From: Elusimicrobiota bacterium
GTDB lineage: Bacteria; Elusimicrobiota; Elusimicrobia; FEN-1173
Direction of reading: 5' to 3'
DNA length: 9,350 nucleotides
NCBI GenBank assembly: GCA_016207625.1
Contig: JACQPF010000186.1
Location: 1-9,350, forward strand
Position 1 is the stretch's first letter, and each line of letters begins with the position of its first letter. The notes beneath the pieces were generated by a model that did not search any database, had not been told where the DNA came from, and worked only from the letters and a program-made list of their open reading frames with translations. A program made the translations under genes and the position numbers. This document shows positions 1 through 6,463 of the stretch, in pieces.

Positions 1-4
1 CCGC

Positions 5-1006
5 GTGAACATGTCCGGCGCGGAAGAAGACGTCCAGGCGGTTTTGGCTCTCCTTCCTCAGAAGGCGGGCCGAGTCTGGTCTCCTCGGCGGGGCCCATTT
101 CGTTTCTCATTTTTTTGCTACAACCTGACAGAGGCCGACCGGGCGGCCTTGGAAGCGCGCCTGAAAGGCGAAGAGGTAACTATCCCCGATGTGTCCCCTC
201 CGGCCTCTCCGCAGAGCTCCGAGGACAGTCGGCGGCCCGCGATGCCGCTAGGTATCGTCCCAGATTGTAGGATGGGAGGGGGGCCGACTGCTCCTCCGCC
301 CGAACAGGCCGTCCCCGACGTCCGTGCCGAAGAGACCACTTCGATCGTGCAAAGCACATGGGAGGCGTTGACGGACTGGGCCAATTCCGGAGAGGTCCCT
401 CCGTCCATTCCGCAGGGCTCCTCCGCCCTTTCCGCAGAGCTTCAAGGACAGTCGGCGGCCCAGAGGGCCGACAGCTCCTCCGCCCTTTCCGCAGCGCTCC
501 AAGGACAGTCGGCGGTCCAGAGGACCGAAGACTCCTCCGCCCCCATCGGCGCCGTTGTCTCGAACACATCCGAGTATTTTTCAGAAATGGGGCAGGCCGC
601 CGACCAATTCCAGCTCTCCAAAGAACCCGTTCCGGACGTTCCTTCGGGGCAGACCCTGTTCCGCCTGGGATATTTCGTTCCCCATGACATGGCCCCAATC
701 GGTGATCGCATTCATCAGATGTTGAAGCAAACGCTGGAGAGCCGGCACATGCCCTTCCTGTTCCACAAGGTCTTCGTCTTCTCTTACAGATGGGCGGAAA
801 AGGCCATGATCGAGACCGTCAGCGAGGGCTTTCACAAGCATCAATTGGATGTCCTCATTTGTGTCGGAGACCGCCCGCGTCTGGAACCTATTTTTGAGCC
901 GTCGGCTGAGAAAGGCGTCTCGCTTCATTTCTTAAGCCGAGAGGACGCCAAGAAGTCCTATTGGCGCATGGGTCTCATCGCCCGGATCGTGGTCAAGGAG
1001 GAGTAA
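5..1006 (+). CDS. Uncharacterised protein with repeat-bearing linker, start uncertain
   Basis: I do not recognise this family. The 333-residue reading has three parts. Residues 1-62 are a small folded-looking segment with a basic/aromatic patch (RVWSPRRGPFRFSFFCYN, about 23-40). Residues 63-210 are a Pro/Ser/Ala-rich, probably disordered linker with two perfectly spaced 19-residue repeats (139-157 and 158-176). Residues 216-333 look like an alpha/beta domain with strands LFRLGYFVP (about 218-226), LDVLICVG (281-288) and a final MGLIARIVV. That domain resembles by eye the C-terminus of the next protein (hydrophobic pattern, xVGxxP turn, final strand), so the two are probably paralogous modules. 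The start is unsure: GTG at 5 and ATG at 11 are both possible, no ribosome binding site is visible, and the frame is open to the window edge, so the gene may be 5'-truncated. It ends with TAA 84 bases before the AAA+ gene. Confidence 0.72.
   Translation: MNMSGAEEDVQAVLALLPQKAGRVWSPRRGPFRFSFFCYNLTEADRAALEARLKGEEVTIPDVSPPASPQSSEDSRRPAMPLGIVPDCRMGGGPTAPPPEQAVPDVRAEETTSIVQSTWEALTDWANSGEVPPSIPQGSSALSAELQGQSAAQRADSSSALSAALQGQSAVQRTEDSSAPIGAVVSNTSEYFSEMGQAADQFQLSKEPVPDVPSGQTLFRLGYFVPHDMAPIGDRIHQMLKQTLESRHMPFLFHKVFVFSYRWAEKAMIETVSEGFHKHQLDVLICVGDRPRLEPIFEPSAEKGVSLHFLSREDAKKSYWRMGLIARIVVKEE
194..289. repeat. 57-base palindromic element, copy A, with 39-base insertion
   Basis: This is one of four related copies. 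Hairpin 1 is CCTC (204-207) with GAGG (221-224). Hairpin 2 is GGCCC (234-238) with GGGCC (281-285). Here the 3-base loop of hairpin 2 is replaced by 42 bases (239-280), giving a 96-base unit (57+39). The element ends where a new GCTCCTCCG motif starts at 290. It is read in the same frame as copy D (SPQSSEDSRRP) but not the frame of copies B and C. Confidence 0.7.
239..280. repeat. Nested insert with its own inverted repeats in copy A
   Basis: The segment occupies the apex of hairpin 2 of copy A. It carries two short inverted pairs: CGAT (240-243) with ATCG (254-257), and TCCCA (258-262) with TGGGA (273-277). Net added length is 39 bases, so the host frame is kept. It may be a second kind of palindromic element inserted into the first, or a local expansion; a single copy cannot decide. 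Confidence 0.4.
395..416. repeat. Partial copy of the 57-base element
   Basis: About 22 bases match the first part of the element (CCTCCGTCC then TTCCGCAG) and run directly into full copy B. Both hairpin 3' arms are missing, so this looks like a remnant of a third tandem unit that lost its middle and end. Confidence 0.4.
417..473. repeat. 57-base palindromic element, copy B
   Basis: The unit starts at GCTCCTCCG and is exactly 57 bases, in direct tandem with copy C. Hairpin 1 is CCTT (427-430) with AAGG (444-447). Hairpin 2 is GGCCC (457-461), loop AGA, GGGCC (465-469). In copies A and D hairpin 1 is CCTC/GAGG, so the C-G to T-A change is compensated on both arms. In the host protein it encodes the 19-residue unit SSALSAELQGQSAAQRADS. 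Confidence 0.8.
474..530. repeat. 57-base palindromic element, copy C
   Basis: This is in tandem with copy B at an offset of exactly 57. Hairpin 1 is CCTT (484-487) with AAGG (501-504). Hairpin 2 is GGTCC (514-518), loop AGA, GGACC (522-526). Compared with copy B (GGCCC/GGGCC), both arms changed together and pairing is kept. A further start of a unit (CTCCTCCGCC) follows at 532-541. It encodes SSALSAALQGQSAVQRTED. Confidence 0.8.
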
Positions 1007-1026
1007 AGAAATTACATTTTTGTTAC

Positions 1027-1055
1027 TTGCCAGAACCGGGTTTTCGATCTACACT
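1027..1055 (+). promoter_or_regulatory. Candidate sigma-70-like promoter for the AAA+/kinase/PNP genes
   Basis: The -35-like TTGCCA (1027-1032) and the -10-like TACACT (1050-1055) are separated by 17 bases, in the AT-richer gap 1007-1089. This would start transcription near 1062, about 28 bases before the chosen TTG start and just upstream of its GGAGG. Match quality is 5/6 and 4/6. No terminator hairpin is seen after the preceding gene, so read-through is also possible. Confidence 0.45.
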
Positions 1056-1079
1056 TGTTTATTAGAAACTACTTTTTTT

Positions 1080-1084
1080 GGAGG
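1080..1084 (+). promoter_or_regulatory. Ribosome binding site deciding the AAA+ start
   Basis: GGAGG lies 5 bases upstream of the TTG at 1090. The longer reading from TTG 1078 would place this motif inside the gene and would itself have only a T-run upstream. This favours 1090. Confidence 0.65.
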
Positions 1085-1089
1085 CGTTT

Positions 1090-2610
1090 TTGTCGTCCAC
1101 CGCATCCGGGCCGGCTGAATCCCACGAGACGCGACTGAACCCGAACTACACTTTCGAGGAGTTTGTTGTCGGGCCGCACAACCGCTTCCCCCACGCCGCC
1201 GCCCAGGCGGTTTCGGACAACATCGGCAAGGCGTACAACCCCCTTTTCATCTATGGCCCGGTCGGGCTCGGGAAAACCCACCTCATGCAGGCCGTGGGAC
1301 ATCGCGTGCTATTCAAGAACCCCAAGGCCCACGTCCTCTACATCACCGCGGAGCAATTTATGAATGAGGTGATTGAGTTGCTGCAAGACGGCAACCTGAA
1401 ATCGTTCCGCGAAAAATACCGCACACTGGACCTGTTGTTGGTGGACGACGTTCAATTCTTGGCGGCCTCCGAATCCACGCAGGAGGAGTTTTTTCACATC
1501 TTCAACGAGATCCATCAGGGCGGCAAACAGATCATCATGACTTCCGACCGGCCTCCCAAGATGCTGACCACCCTGGAGGACCGCCTGCGCAGCCGTTTTG
1601 AATGGGGGCTCATCGCCGACATCAAGGTCCCCAATTTGGAAACAAGGGTGGCCATCCTCCGCAAGAAGGAATCCCATTTGAACGGGTTCCAGCTGGGGGA
1701 AGACATCCGGCTCTATGTCGCGGGCAAGCTCAAATCCAACGTGCGGGAATTGGAAGGTTTTTTGAAACGGGTGCAGGCCTACGCCCAATTGAACGATCAA
1801 GAGATCACCCTCCCGCTCGTGAAAGAGATCATGCGGGAGCTCCTTCCGCCTCAAGAATGGGACGAAGACGGCACGGCGATCACCATCAACACCGGCGGAC
1901 ACAATCACGCGGACCCTCCCCGGACGGAGGTCCATCATAAAGGGAGTGAAGCTTCGGCGCCTCCGAAAGCTCCTCCGTCCTCTCCGCAGAGCTCCGAGGA
2001 CAGTCGGCGGCCCGGAGGGCCGAAAGCTCCTCCGCCTGCGGCCGATCCCTATCGGCCCGACGCGCCTGAGCCTGTCCCGGCGCCTCCCGTTTACGAGGTG
2101 CGCGATGTTCCGTTGATCGAAGTCCCAGCCCCTCCCGCGGCGGTTGTCCCGCCTGAACCGATCCTTCCCGTGATCAGCCCCATCACGCCGGAAGCCCCTC
2201 TTGAGCCGGGGTTTAAGTCCATCCCCGTGGCGTTCTATTACCCCCAAGGCCGCGCCGACGAATTGAAACGCGTAAAGCAGAAGTTTGAGGACATCATCAA
2301 GAAACACAAACTTAAGTTCCAATTGGATCCCGTCCTGGAGATGGCCTATGCGCTGGACAATTCCCTGACCTACAGCCTATTTGCGGAAAAATGCATGAGT
2401 TCGAACCTGAAGATCGCGATCGTGATCGGTCCTCCTCCGGAGAGCCGGGTCCAGGAAATGATGTTCCAGCAGAAAGTCCAGGAGGTTTTTGAGCTCAACC
2501 ACCTCTCTCTCCAGATGATCCCGTGGGAAGAGTTGACCAAGGACTACAGGTATCTCAACCTGGCCTTGGATATCACTCTCATCCGGTTCCGGCAAAAGAA
2601 CACCAAATGA
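1090..2610 (+). CDS. DnaA-like AAA+ ATPase with replaced C-terminal domain
   Basis: Residues 10-250 of this 506-residue protein match DnaA domain III: NPNYTFEEFVVGPHNRF entry, Walker A GPVGLGKT (56-63), Walker B LLVDD (116-120), sensor I TSD (151-153), arginine-finger region DRLRSRFEWGL (164-174) and sensor II NVRELEG (217-223). All nucleotide-handling motifs look intact, so ATP-dependent assembly is expected from the family. DnaA domain I is absent and so is the helix-turn-helix domain IV. In their place come a Pro-rich linker (about 263-376, with repeat copy D) and an alpha/beta domain (377-506) resembling the C-terminus of the upstream protein. It is therefore unlikely to be the replication initiator; a regulatory ATPase akin in spirit to Hda is one option, but the role is unknown. 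It starts at TTG behind GGAGG, and its stop overlaps the histidine kinase start (ATGA). Confidence 0.88.
   Translation: MSSTASGPAESHETRLNPNYTFEEFVVGPHNRFPHAAAQAVSDNIGKAYNPLFIYGPVGLGKTHLMQAVGHRVLFKNPKAHVLYITAEQFMNEVIELLQDGNLKSFREKYRTLDLLLVDDVQFLAASESTQEEFFHIFNEIHQGGKQIIMTSDRPPKMLTTLEDRLRSRFEWGLIADIKVPNLETRVAILRKKESHLNGFQLGEDIRLYVAGKLKSNVRELEGFLKRVQAYAQLNDQEITLPLVKEIMRELLPPQEWDEDGTAITINTGGHNHADPPRTEVHHKGSEASAPPKAPPSSPQSSEDSRRPGGPKAPPPAADPYRPDAPEPVPAPPVYEVRDVPLIEVPAPPAAVVPPEPILPVISPITPEAPLEPGFKSIPVAFYYPQGRADELKRVKQKFEDIIKKHKLKFQLDPVLEMAYALDNSLTYSLFAEKCMSSNLKIAIVIGPPPESRVQEMMFQQKVQEVFELNHLSLQMIPWEELTKDYRYLNLALDITLIRFRQKNTK
1969..2025. repeat. 57-base palindromic element, copy D
   Basis: The unit spans from GCTCCTCCG at 1969 to the next GCTCCTCCG at 2026, exactly 57 bases. 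Hairpin 1 is CCTC (1979-1982) with GAGG (1996-1999). Hairpin 2 is GGCCC (2009-2013), loop GGA, GGGCC (2017-2021). It lies in the linker of the DnaA-like ATPase and reads SSPQSSEDSRRPGGPKAPPP, one frame away from copies B and C in the upstream gene. Confidence 0.75.
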
Positions 2611-4661
2611 CCCGGCGGTACCCTTTCGGGTTTCATACCAACCTCCTCGCTTCGATCGCGGTGACCTCGGTCGCTTTCCTCTCATCCGCGGCCTGCGTGT
2701 TTTTTCGGCCGGCGGCCGGCGGATGGGGACTGGTCTGGTCGGCCGGTTTCGCCGTCGGAATGGGCGGTTTGGCCTATGCGGCGCTTTGGTTCGTTGAGAA
2801 ACGCGGAGCGGAACAGAAGGGCGAATCAAAGGAAAACCTGGCGCATCTTCTTTCCTCCACATCCCAAGAGTTGACGTTGACGAACCTGCGGCTCATCAAG
2901 CGCGTGCGTGAACTGCGCGCCCTTTACGACGTCGCCTCCCTGGCCATGGCCGCCGACCGGACCGATGAGCTCGTGACTCGGACGTTGGGGCACGTCCTGG
3001 ACCTTCTAGATGCCGGCCGCGCTGAATTTTGGCTGTGGGATGAGCGGCAGAGCGCCTTCCTCCAACACCAAGCCTTTCCCGTACAAGAGGGAGCGAGCCA
3101 ATCCCCTCCATCCCCCATGACGCAGCAAGTGATCGAGCCCTGGCTGGCGCGGCTCTCCTCCGGAGAAACGATCCGGATGGAGAAGGAAGACGCCGCCTCC
3201 CAACTGCTTTGCCCCCTCACCGGCGAAGGGAACCTCCTGGGGCTTCTCATCGTCAAAGGGAAAAAATCCGGGATTTTTGAAGATGAAGATCTCCGAACCC
3301 TGTCCCTACTCTCCCGGCATCTCTCTGACTTTTTCTGGAACATGAAGTTGCGGGTTGAGAAGGATCAGCGCCTTCGGGACCTCACGGCCCTGCAGGACGT
3401 CGCCTCGGTCCTTTCAAGCGAGCCGGGGTTCAGCGCCACCATCGCCAAAATCACCCACATCGCGGCGAAGGCGTTGGAAGCCGACATCTGCGCCTTCCTC
3501 CTTTACGACGAGAAGAACCATGAACTCGTCACCCAGCCGGGCGCCTACGGATTGCCCAAAGCGGAGAGGCCGGAGAAGCCGGAGGAGCCTCACCTCTACA
3601 AGGTGCGCGTGGACGATCCGATCACGTCAAGCGGACGGGTCTTCCTGACCAACGAACCCTTCTTGAGCGCCGATGGCCAAAACGATTACCGCGTGAACCC
3701 CCGCACCGCTCTCCTGTGGGGTTTCCGCTCGTTGATGGTGGCTCCACTCAATGTGGAGAACCGCTGCATCGGTGTTTTGCGCGTGGGGCACCGCAAACCC
3801 AACGTCTTCACTCAGGACCATTTGCGCCTCGCCACGCTGATTGCGGAGGAAGCGTCCGTGATCGTCCAAAACGCCCGGTTGTACGAGCAGGTGCAGGCCA
3901 GCGTCCACGAGCTTAAGCGGCTGAACAACGTGAAGACCGAATTCATTTCCATGGTCAGCCATGAGCTCCTCACGCCCCTCACCACGGTGAAGGGGTTCGT
4001 CTCCGTCATCCTGAGCAAGGACGCCGGGTCCCTCACGGAACAGCAGGAGAAGTTCTTGACGCTGGTGAACCAATCCGTCGACAGGCTGGTCCTGCTCATT
4101 GATGATCTCTTGGACATTTCCCGGATCGAATCGGGACGGGTCAAGATCCAGCCGGCCTCCCTCAAAATCGATGACCTCCTGAGGCAGGCCGTCGCGGATC
4201 ACAGCTCAATGGCGGAGAAGAATAAGATCGCTTTAGAGTCCCGCTTCGAGGACGCGATCCCGGCTGTCATCGCCGATCCCCACAGGATCCGGCAAGTGGT
4301 CGACAACTTGCTAACGAACGCCATCAAATACACGCCCAAGGGGGGGAAGGTCCTGCTTTCCGCGCGGGGTTCGGGCGAGGAAATTATCGTGTCCATCCGC
4401 GACACGGGAGCCGGAATCCCTGAATCCGAACGTGAAAGGATATTTGAAAAATTCTACCGGATGAAACAAACCTATGCCCATTCCGTGCGCGGTACGGGGT
4501 TGGGCCTGGCCATCTGCAAGTCTCTGGTTGAGTTGCATGGGGGGCGGATTTGGGTGGATTCCAAACTCGGCCAGGGCTCTGATTTTCAGTTTGCGCTTCC
4601 CATCCAACCGAGGACGGAAACTCCCGAGTCGAAGTCGCCGAAAGAAGTCAAATCCGGTTGA
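2607..4661 (+). CDS. Membrane sensor histidine kinase with two GAF domains
   Basis: This 684-residue inner-membrane kinase should autophosphorylate on His452 and pass phosphate to a response regulator, none of which is encoded here. Order: two N-terminal membrane helices (about 11-33 and 40-63) with almost no periplasmic loop; a coiled-coil segment (70-105); GAF-like domain 1 (about 110-245); GAF-like domain 2 (about 260-425); a HisKA dimerisation helix with SHELLTPLTT (451-460); and an HATPase domain with N-box DNLLTNAIKY (566-575), G1 DTGAGI (599-604), F-box FEKFY (613-617) and G2 GTGLGLA (629-635). The signal is probably cytoplasmic, sensed by the GAFs. The H-box has Leu where Arg is usual (HELR). 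The ATG overlaps the stop of the AAA+ gene by 4 bases, implying translational coupling; a longer in-frame reading from 2523 would lie inside that gene and is rejected. Confidence 0.93.
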   Translation: MTRRYPFGFHTNLLASIAVTSVAFLSSAACVFFRPAAGGWGLVWSAGFAVGMGGLAYAALWFVEKRGAEQKGESKENLAHLLSSTSQELTLTNLRLIKRVRELRALYDVASLAMAADRTDELVTRTLGHVLDLLDAGRAEFWLWDERQSAFLQHQAFPVQEGASQSPPSPMTQQVIEPWLARLSSGETIRMEKEDAASQLLCPLTGEGNLLGLLIVKGKKSGIFEDEDLRTLSLLSRHLSDFFWNMKLRVEKDQRLRDLTALQDVASVLSSEPGFSATIAKITHIAAKALEADICAFLLYDEKNHELVTQPGAYGLPKAERPEKPEEPHLYKVRVDDPITSSGRVFLTNEPFLSADGQNDYRVNPRTALLWGFRSLMVAPLNVENRCIGVLRVGHRKPNVFTQDHLRLATLIAEEASVIVQNARLYEQVQASVHELKRLNNVKTEFISMVSHELLTPLTTVKGFVSVILSKDAGSLTEQQEKFLTLVNQSVDRLVLLIDDLLDISRIESGRVKIQPASLKIDDLLRQAVADHSSMAEKNKIALESRFEDAIPAVIADPHRIRQVVDNLLTNAIKYTPKGGKVLLSARGSGEEIIVSIRDTGAGIPESERERIFEKFYRMKQTYAHSVRGTGLGLAICKSLVELHGGRIWVDSKLGQGSDFQFALPIQPRTETPESKSPKEVKSG

Positions 4662-5485
4662 TGCGTCCCTTAGCCAAACGCCTGTCCAAAGCCGTTCAAT
4701 TCCTCCTTTCCGCCGTCCCTCAAGGGAACCCAGAAATCGCCGTGATCCTTGGATCCGGGCTCGGACGTTTTGCGGAGACGTTATCCCATTCCAGGAGCGT
4801 GCCTTTTGAAGGGATCCCCGGTTTTGTGCGCTCCACGGTTCCCGGGCACGCCGGGCGCCTCGTGTTCGGGCGGTTGGGGAACAGAACGTTGGCGGTTTTA
4901 CAGGGGCGTTTCCATTTTTACGAAGGGCACAGCATGGAGCAAATCACCTTCCCATGCCGCGTCCTGAAGCGCTTGGGCGTGAAGACATTGATCCTCACCT
5001 CCGCCGTTGGGGGCATTTCTTCCCGCTTGAATCCGGGGGATTTCGTCCTCGTCAAAGACCATATCAATTTCATGGGGAACAACCCGCTTTTCGGGCCCTA
5101 TTTCGAAGAACAGGGGGAGCGCTTCCCGGATATGACTCAAGTCTACCCTTCTGGATTGCGTTCCTTGGCCAAAAAAGCGGCCCACTCCATGGGTTTGGAT
5201 CTTAAAGAAGGAATTTATTGCGCCGTTCGAGGTCCTTGTTATGAAACCCCGGCGGAAATCCGGATGTTCAAGAAATTCGGAGCGGACGTCGTGGGGATGT
5301 CCCTTGTTCCGGAAGCCATCGTGGCCACACAAGAAGGCATGCGGGTATTGGCCGTCGCCTCTGTTTCCAACAAAGCCGCGGGGCTCTCCAGGAAACCACT
5401 GAACCACCGGGAAGTAATCGAAGCAGGACGCCGGACGGAAGCTTCATTTTCAGCTCTCCTCGCCAAAATCATTCAACTCCTGTAG
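4661..5485 (+). CDS. punA: Purine nucleoside phosphorylase, trimeric type
   Basis: The 274-residue enzyme cleaves purine (deoxy)nucleosides with phosphate to free base and ribose-1-phosphate in salvage. It matches the low-molecular-weight trimeric PNP family: GSGLG (31-35), phosphate loop PGHAG (61-65), QGRFHFYEGH (81-90, Arg83/His85), TSAVGG (113-118, usually TNAAGG), GPCYETPAE (191-199, with the Glu that binds the base), GMSLVPE (212-218), SNKAAG (236-241, Asn237 at the base-recognition position) and NH (248-249). The Asn suggests 6-oxopurines (inosine/guanosine) rather than methylthioadenosine. The start ATG 4661 overlaps the kinase stop by one base (TGATG) without a clear ribosome binding site, which suggests coupling. 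Its functional link to the kinase is unclear and may be mere operon sharing. Confidence 0.93.
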   Translation: MRPLAKRLSKAVQFLLSAVPQGNPEIAVILGSGLGRFAETLSHSRSVPFEGIPGFVRSTVPGHAGRLVFGRLGNRTLAVLQGRFHFYEGHSMEQITFPCRVLKRLGVKTLILTSAVGGISSRLNPGDFVLVKDHINFMGNNPLFGPYFEEQGERFPDMTQVYPSGLRSLAKKAAHSMGLDLKEGIYCAVRGPCYETPAEIRMFKKFGADVVGMSLVPEAIVATQEGMRVLAVASVSNKAAGLSRKPLNHREVIEAGRRTEASFSALLAKIIQLL

Positions 5486-5486
5486 C

Positions 5487-5515
5487 TTGGCCAAAGCTGA
5501 CAAAAGTGGTACTAT
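5487..5515 (+). promoter_or_regulatory. Candidate promoter for cysM
   Basis: TTGGCC (5487-5492) and TACTAT (5510-5515) are separated by 17 bases in the 39-base gap after the PNP gene; each matches consensus at 4/6. Transcription would begin about 5522, only 2-4 bases before ATG 5525, and no Shine-Dalgarno motif is seen. If the promoter is real, the mRNA would be nearly leaderless. Confidence 0.3.
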
Positions 5516-5524
5516 TTATCCGCT

Positions 5525-6463
5525 ATGCCTTTTGAAACCATTTCTCAATACGGGTTGGATCTGCTTTCGCGCATCGGGAATACGCCTCTCTTGCGCCTCA
5601 ATCGCCTCAATAAATGGGCGGGGGAGAACGTCCGCATTTATGCCAAGGCGGAATTCATGAACCCGGGCGGGTCCGTCAAAGACCGTGCGGCGAAAAACAT
5701 GCTGTTAGAGGCCGTGAAGTCCGGGGAAATGACGAAGGAGAAAATCATTCTGGATTCCACGTCCGGCAACACGGGTGTCGCCTTCGCCATGTTGGGCGCG
5801 GCTCTGGGCTACCGGGTGGAGATGGTGATGCCCGAAAACGCGTCGGAAAAAAAGCGGATCATCGAAGCCTATGGCGCCGAAGTCATTTACACCGACCCTA
5901 TGGAGGGATCCGACGGCGCCATGCTGGAGGCCCAGCGGATCCACAAGTCCAATCCCCGTAAATATTTCATGCCGGACCAGTACAGCAACGACAACAATTG
6001 GAAAGCCCATTACCTCACTACCGCGGAAGAGATCTGGAAGCAAACGGAAGGACAGATCACCCACTTTGTCGCCGGCATCGGCACGGGGGGGACCCTTGTG
6101 GGCACAGGCCGCCGACTAAAAGAGCTGAATCCCCGGATCCAGATCGTGGCCGTGGAGCCCGCCACGCCTCTCCATGGCTTGGAGGGCATGAAACATATGG
6201 AATCCTCCATCGTTCCGAGGATTTATGACGCCTTCGTCCAGGACCGAAAAGTGTCCGTTTATACGGAAGACGCCTATGAAATGTGCTGCCGTCTGGCCCG
6301 TGAGGAAGGGATCTTGGCCGGCTATTCCGGCGGAGCCGCCCTCCAGGGTTCTTTCGAGGTAGCCCTCGGCCTGAAAGAAGGGGTCGTGGTGACGGTTTTC
6401 CCGGACAGCGGGGAGAGATACCTCCGGACGCAATTCTGGAAAGAAGTGCTGAACCAGCCATGA
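5525..6463 (+). CDS. cysM: Cysteine synthase, CysM type (PLP-dependent)
   Basis: This 312-residue fold-type II PLP enzyme joins a sulfur donor to an activated serine (O-acetyl- or O-phosphoserine) to give cysteine. Visible motifs are IGNTPLLRL (17-25), the PLP lysine in GGSVKDR (48-54, Lys52), the substrate loop TSGNTG (79-84), the phosphate-cradle loop GIGTGGT (184-190), EPATP (211-215) and SGG (268-270). No CBS domain follows, so it is not a cystathionine beta-synthase fusion. Lys223 lies where, by my remembered alignment, mycobacterial CysM has the arginine that reads the phosphate of O-phosphoserine. With the overlapping JAMM peptidase this hints at an O-phosphoserine/sulfur-carrier route, but ordinary O-acetylserine sulfhydrylase activity cannot be excluded. 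It has a 4-base ATGA overlap with the next gene. Confidence 0.92.
   Translation: MPFETISQYGLDLLSRIGNTPLLRLNRLNKWAGENVRIYAKAEFMNPGGSVKDRAAKNMLLEAVKSGEMTKEKIILDSTSGNTGVAFAMLGAALGYRVEMVMPENASEKKRIIEAYGAEVIYTDPMEGSDGAMLEAQRIHKSNPRKYFMPDQYSNDNNWKAHYLTTAEEIWKQTEGQITHFVAGIGTGGTLVGTGRRLKELNPRIQIVAVEPATPLHGLEGMKHMESSIVPRIYDAFVQDRKVSVYTEDAYEMCCRLAREEGILAGYSGGAALQGSFEVALGLKEGVVVTVFPDSGERYLRTQFWKEVLNQP

Noticed and set aside
395..543. CRISPR-like array
   Set aside because: Units are in direct tandem with no unique spacers, lie inside a gene, and no cas genes are present.
180..711. Several - strand reading frames over the first gene
   Set aside because: They are open because of the GC-rich repeat region; products are Arg/Gly/Pro-rich with no domain signature.
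1309..2322. 337-residue - strand reading frame opposite the AAA+ gene
   Set aside because: It lies wholly opposite clear DnaA-like motifs and its product resembles a shadow translation without recognisable motifs.
2523..2606. Longer histidine kinase start inside the AAA+ gene
   Set aside because: It would overlap the AAA+ gene by 88 bases; the ATGA overlap at 2607 leads directly into a typical membrane N-terminus.
1090..2610. Calling this the replication initiator dnaA
   Set aside because: The DNA-binding domain IV and domain I are absent, so only the ATPase core supports the name.
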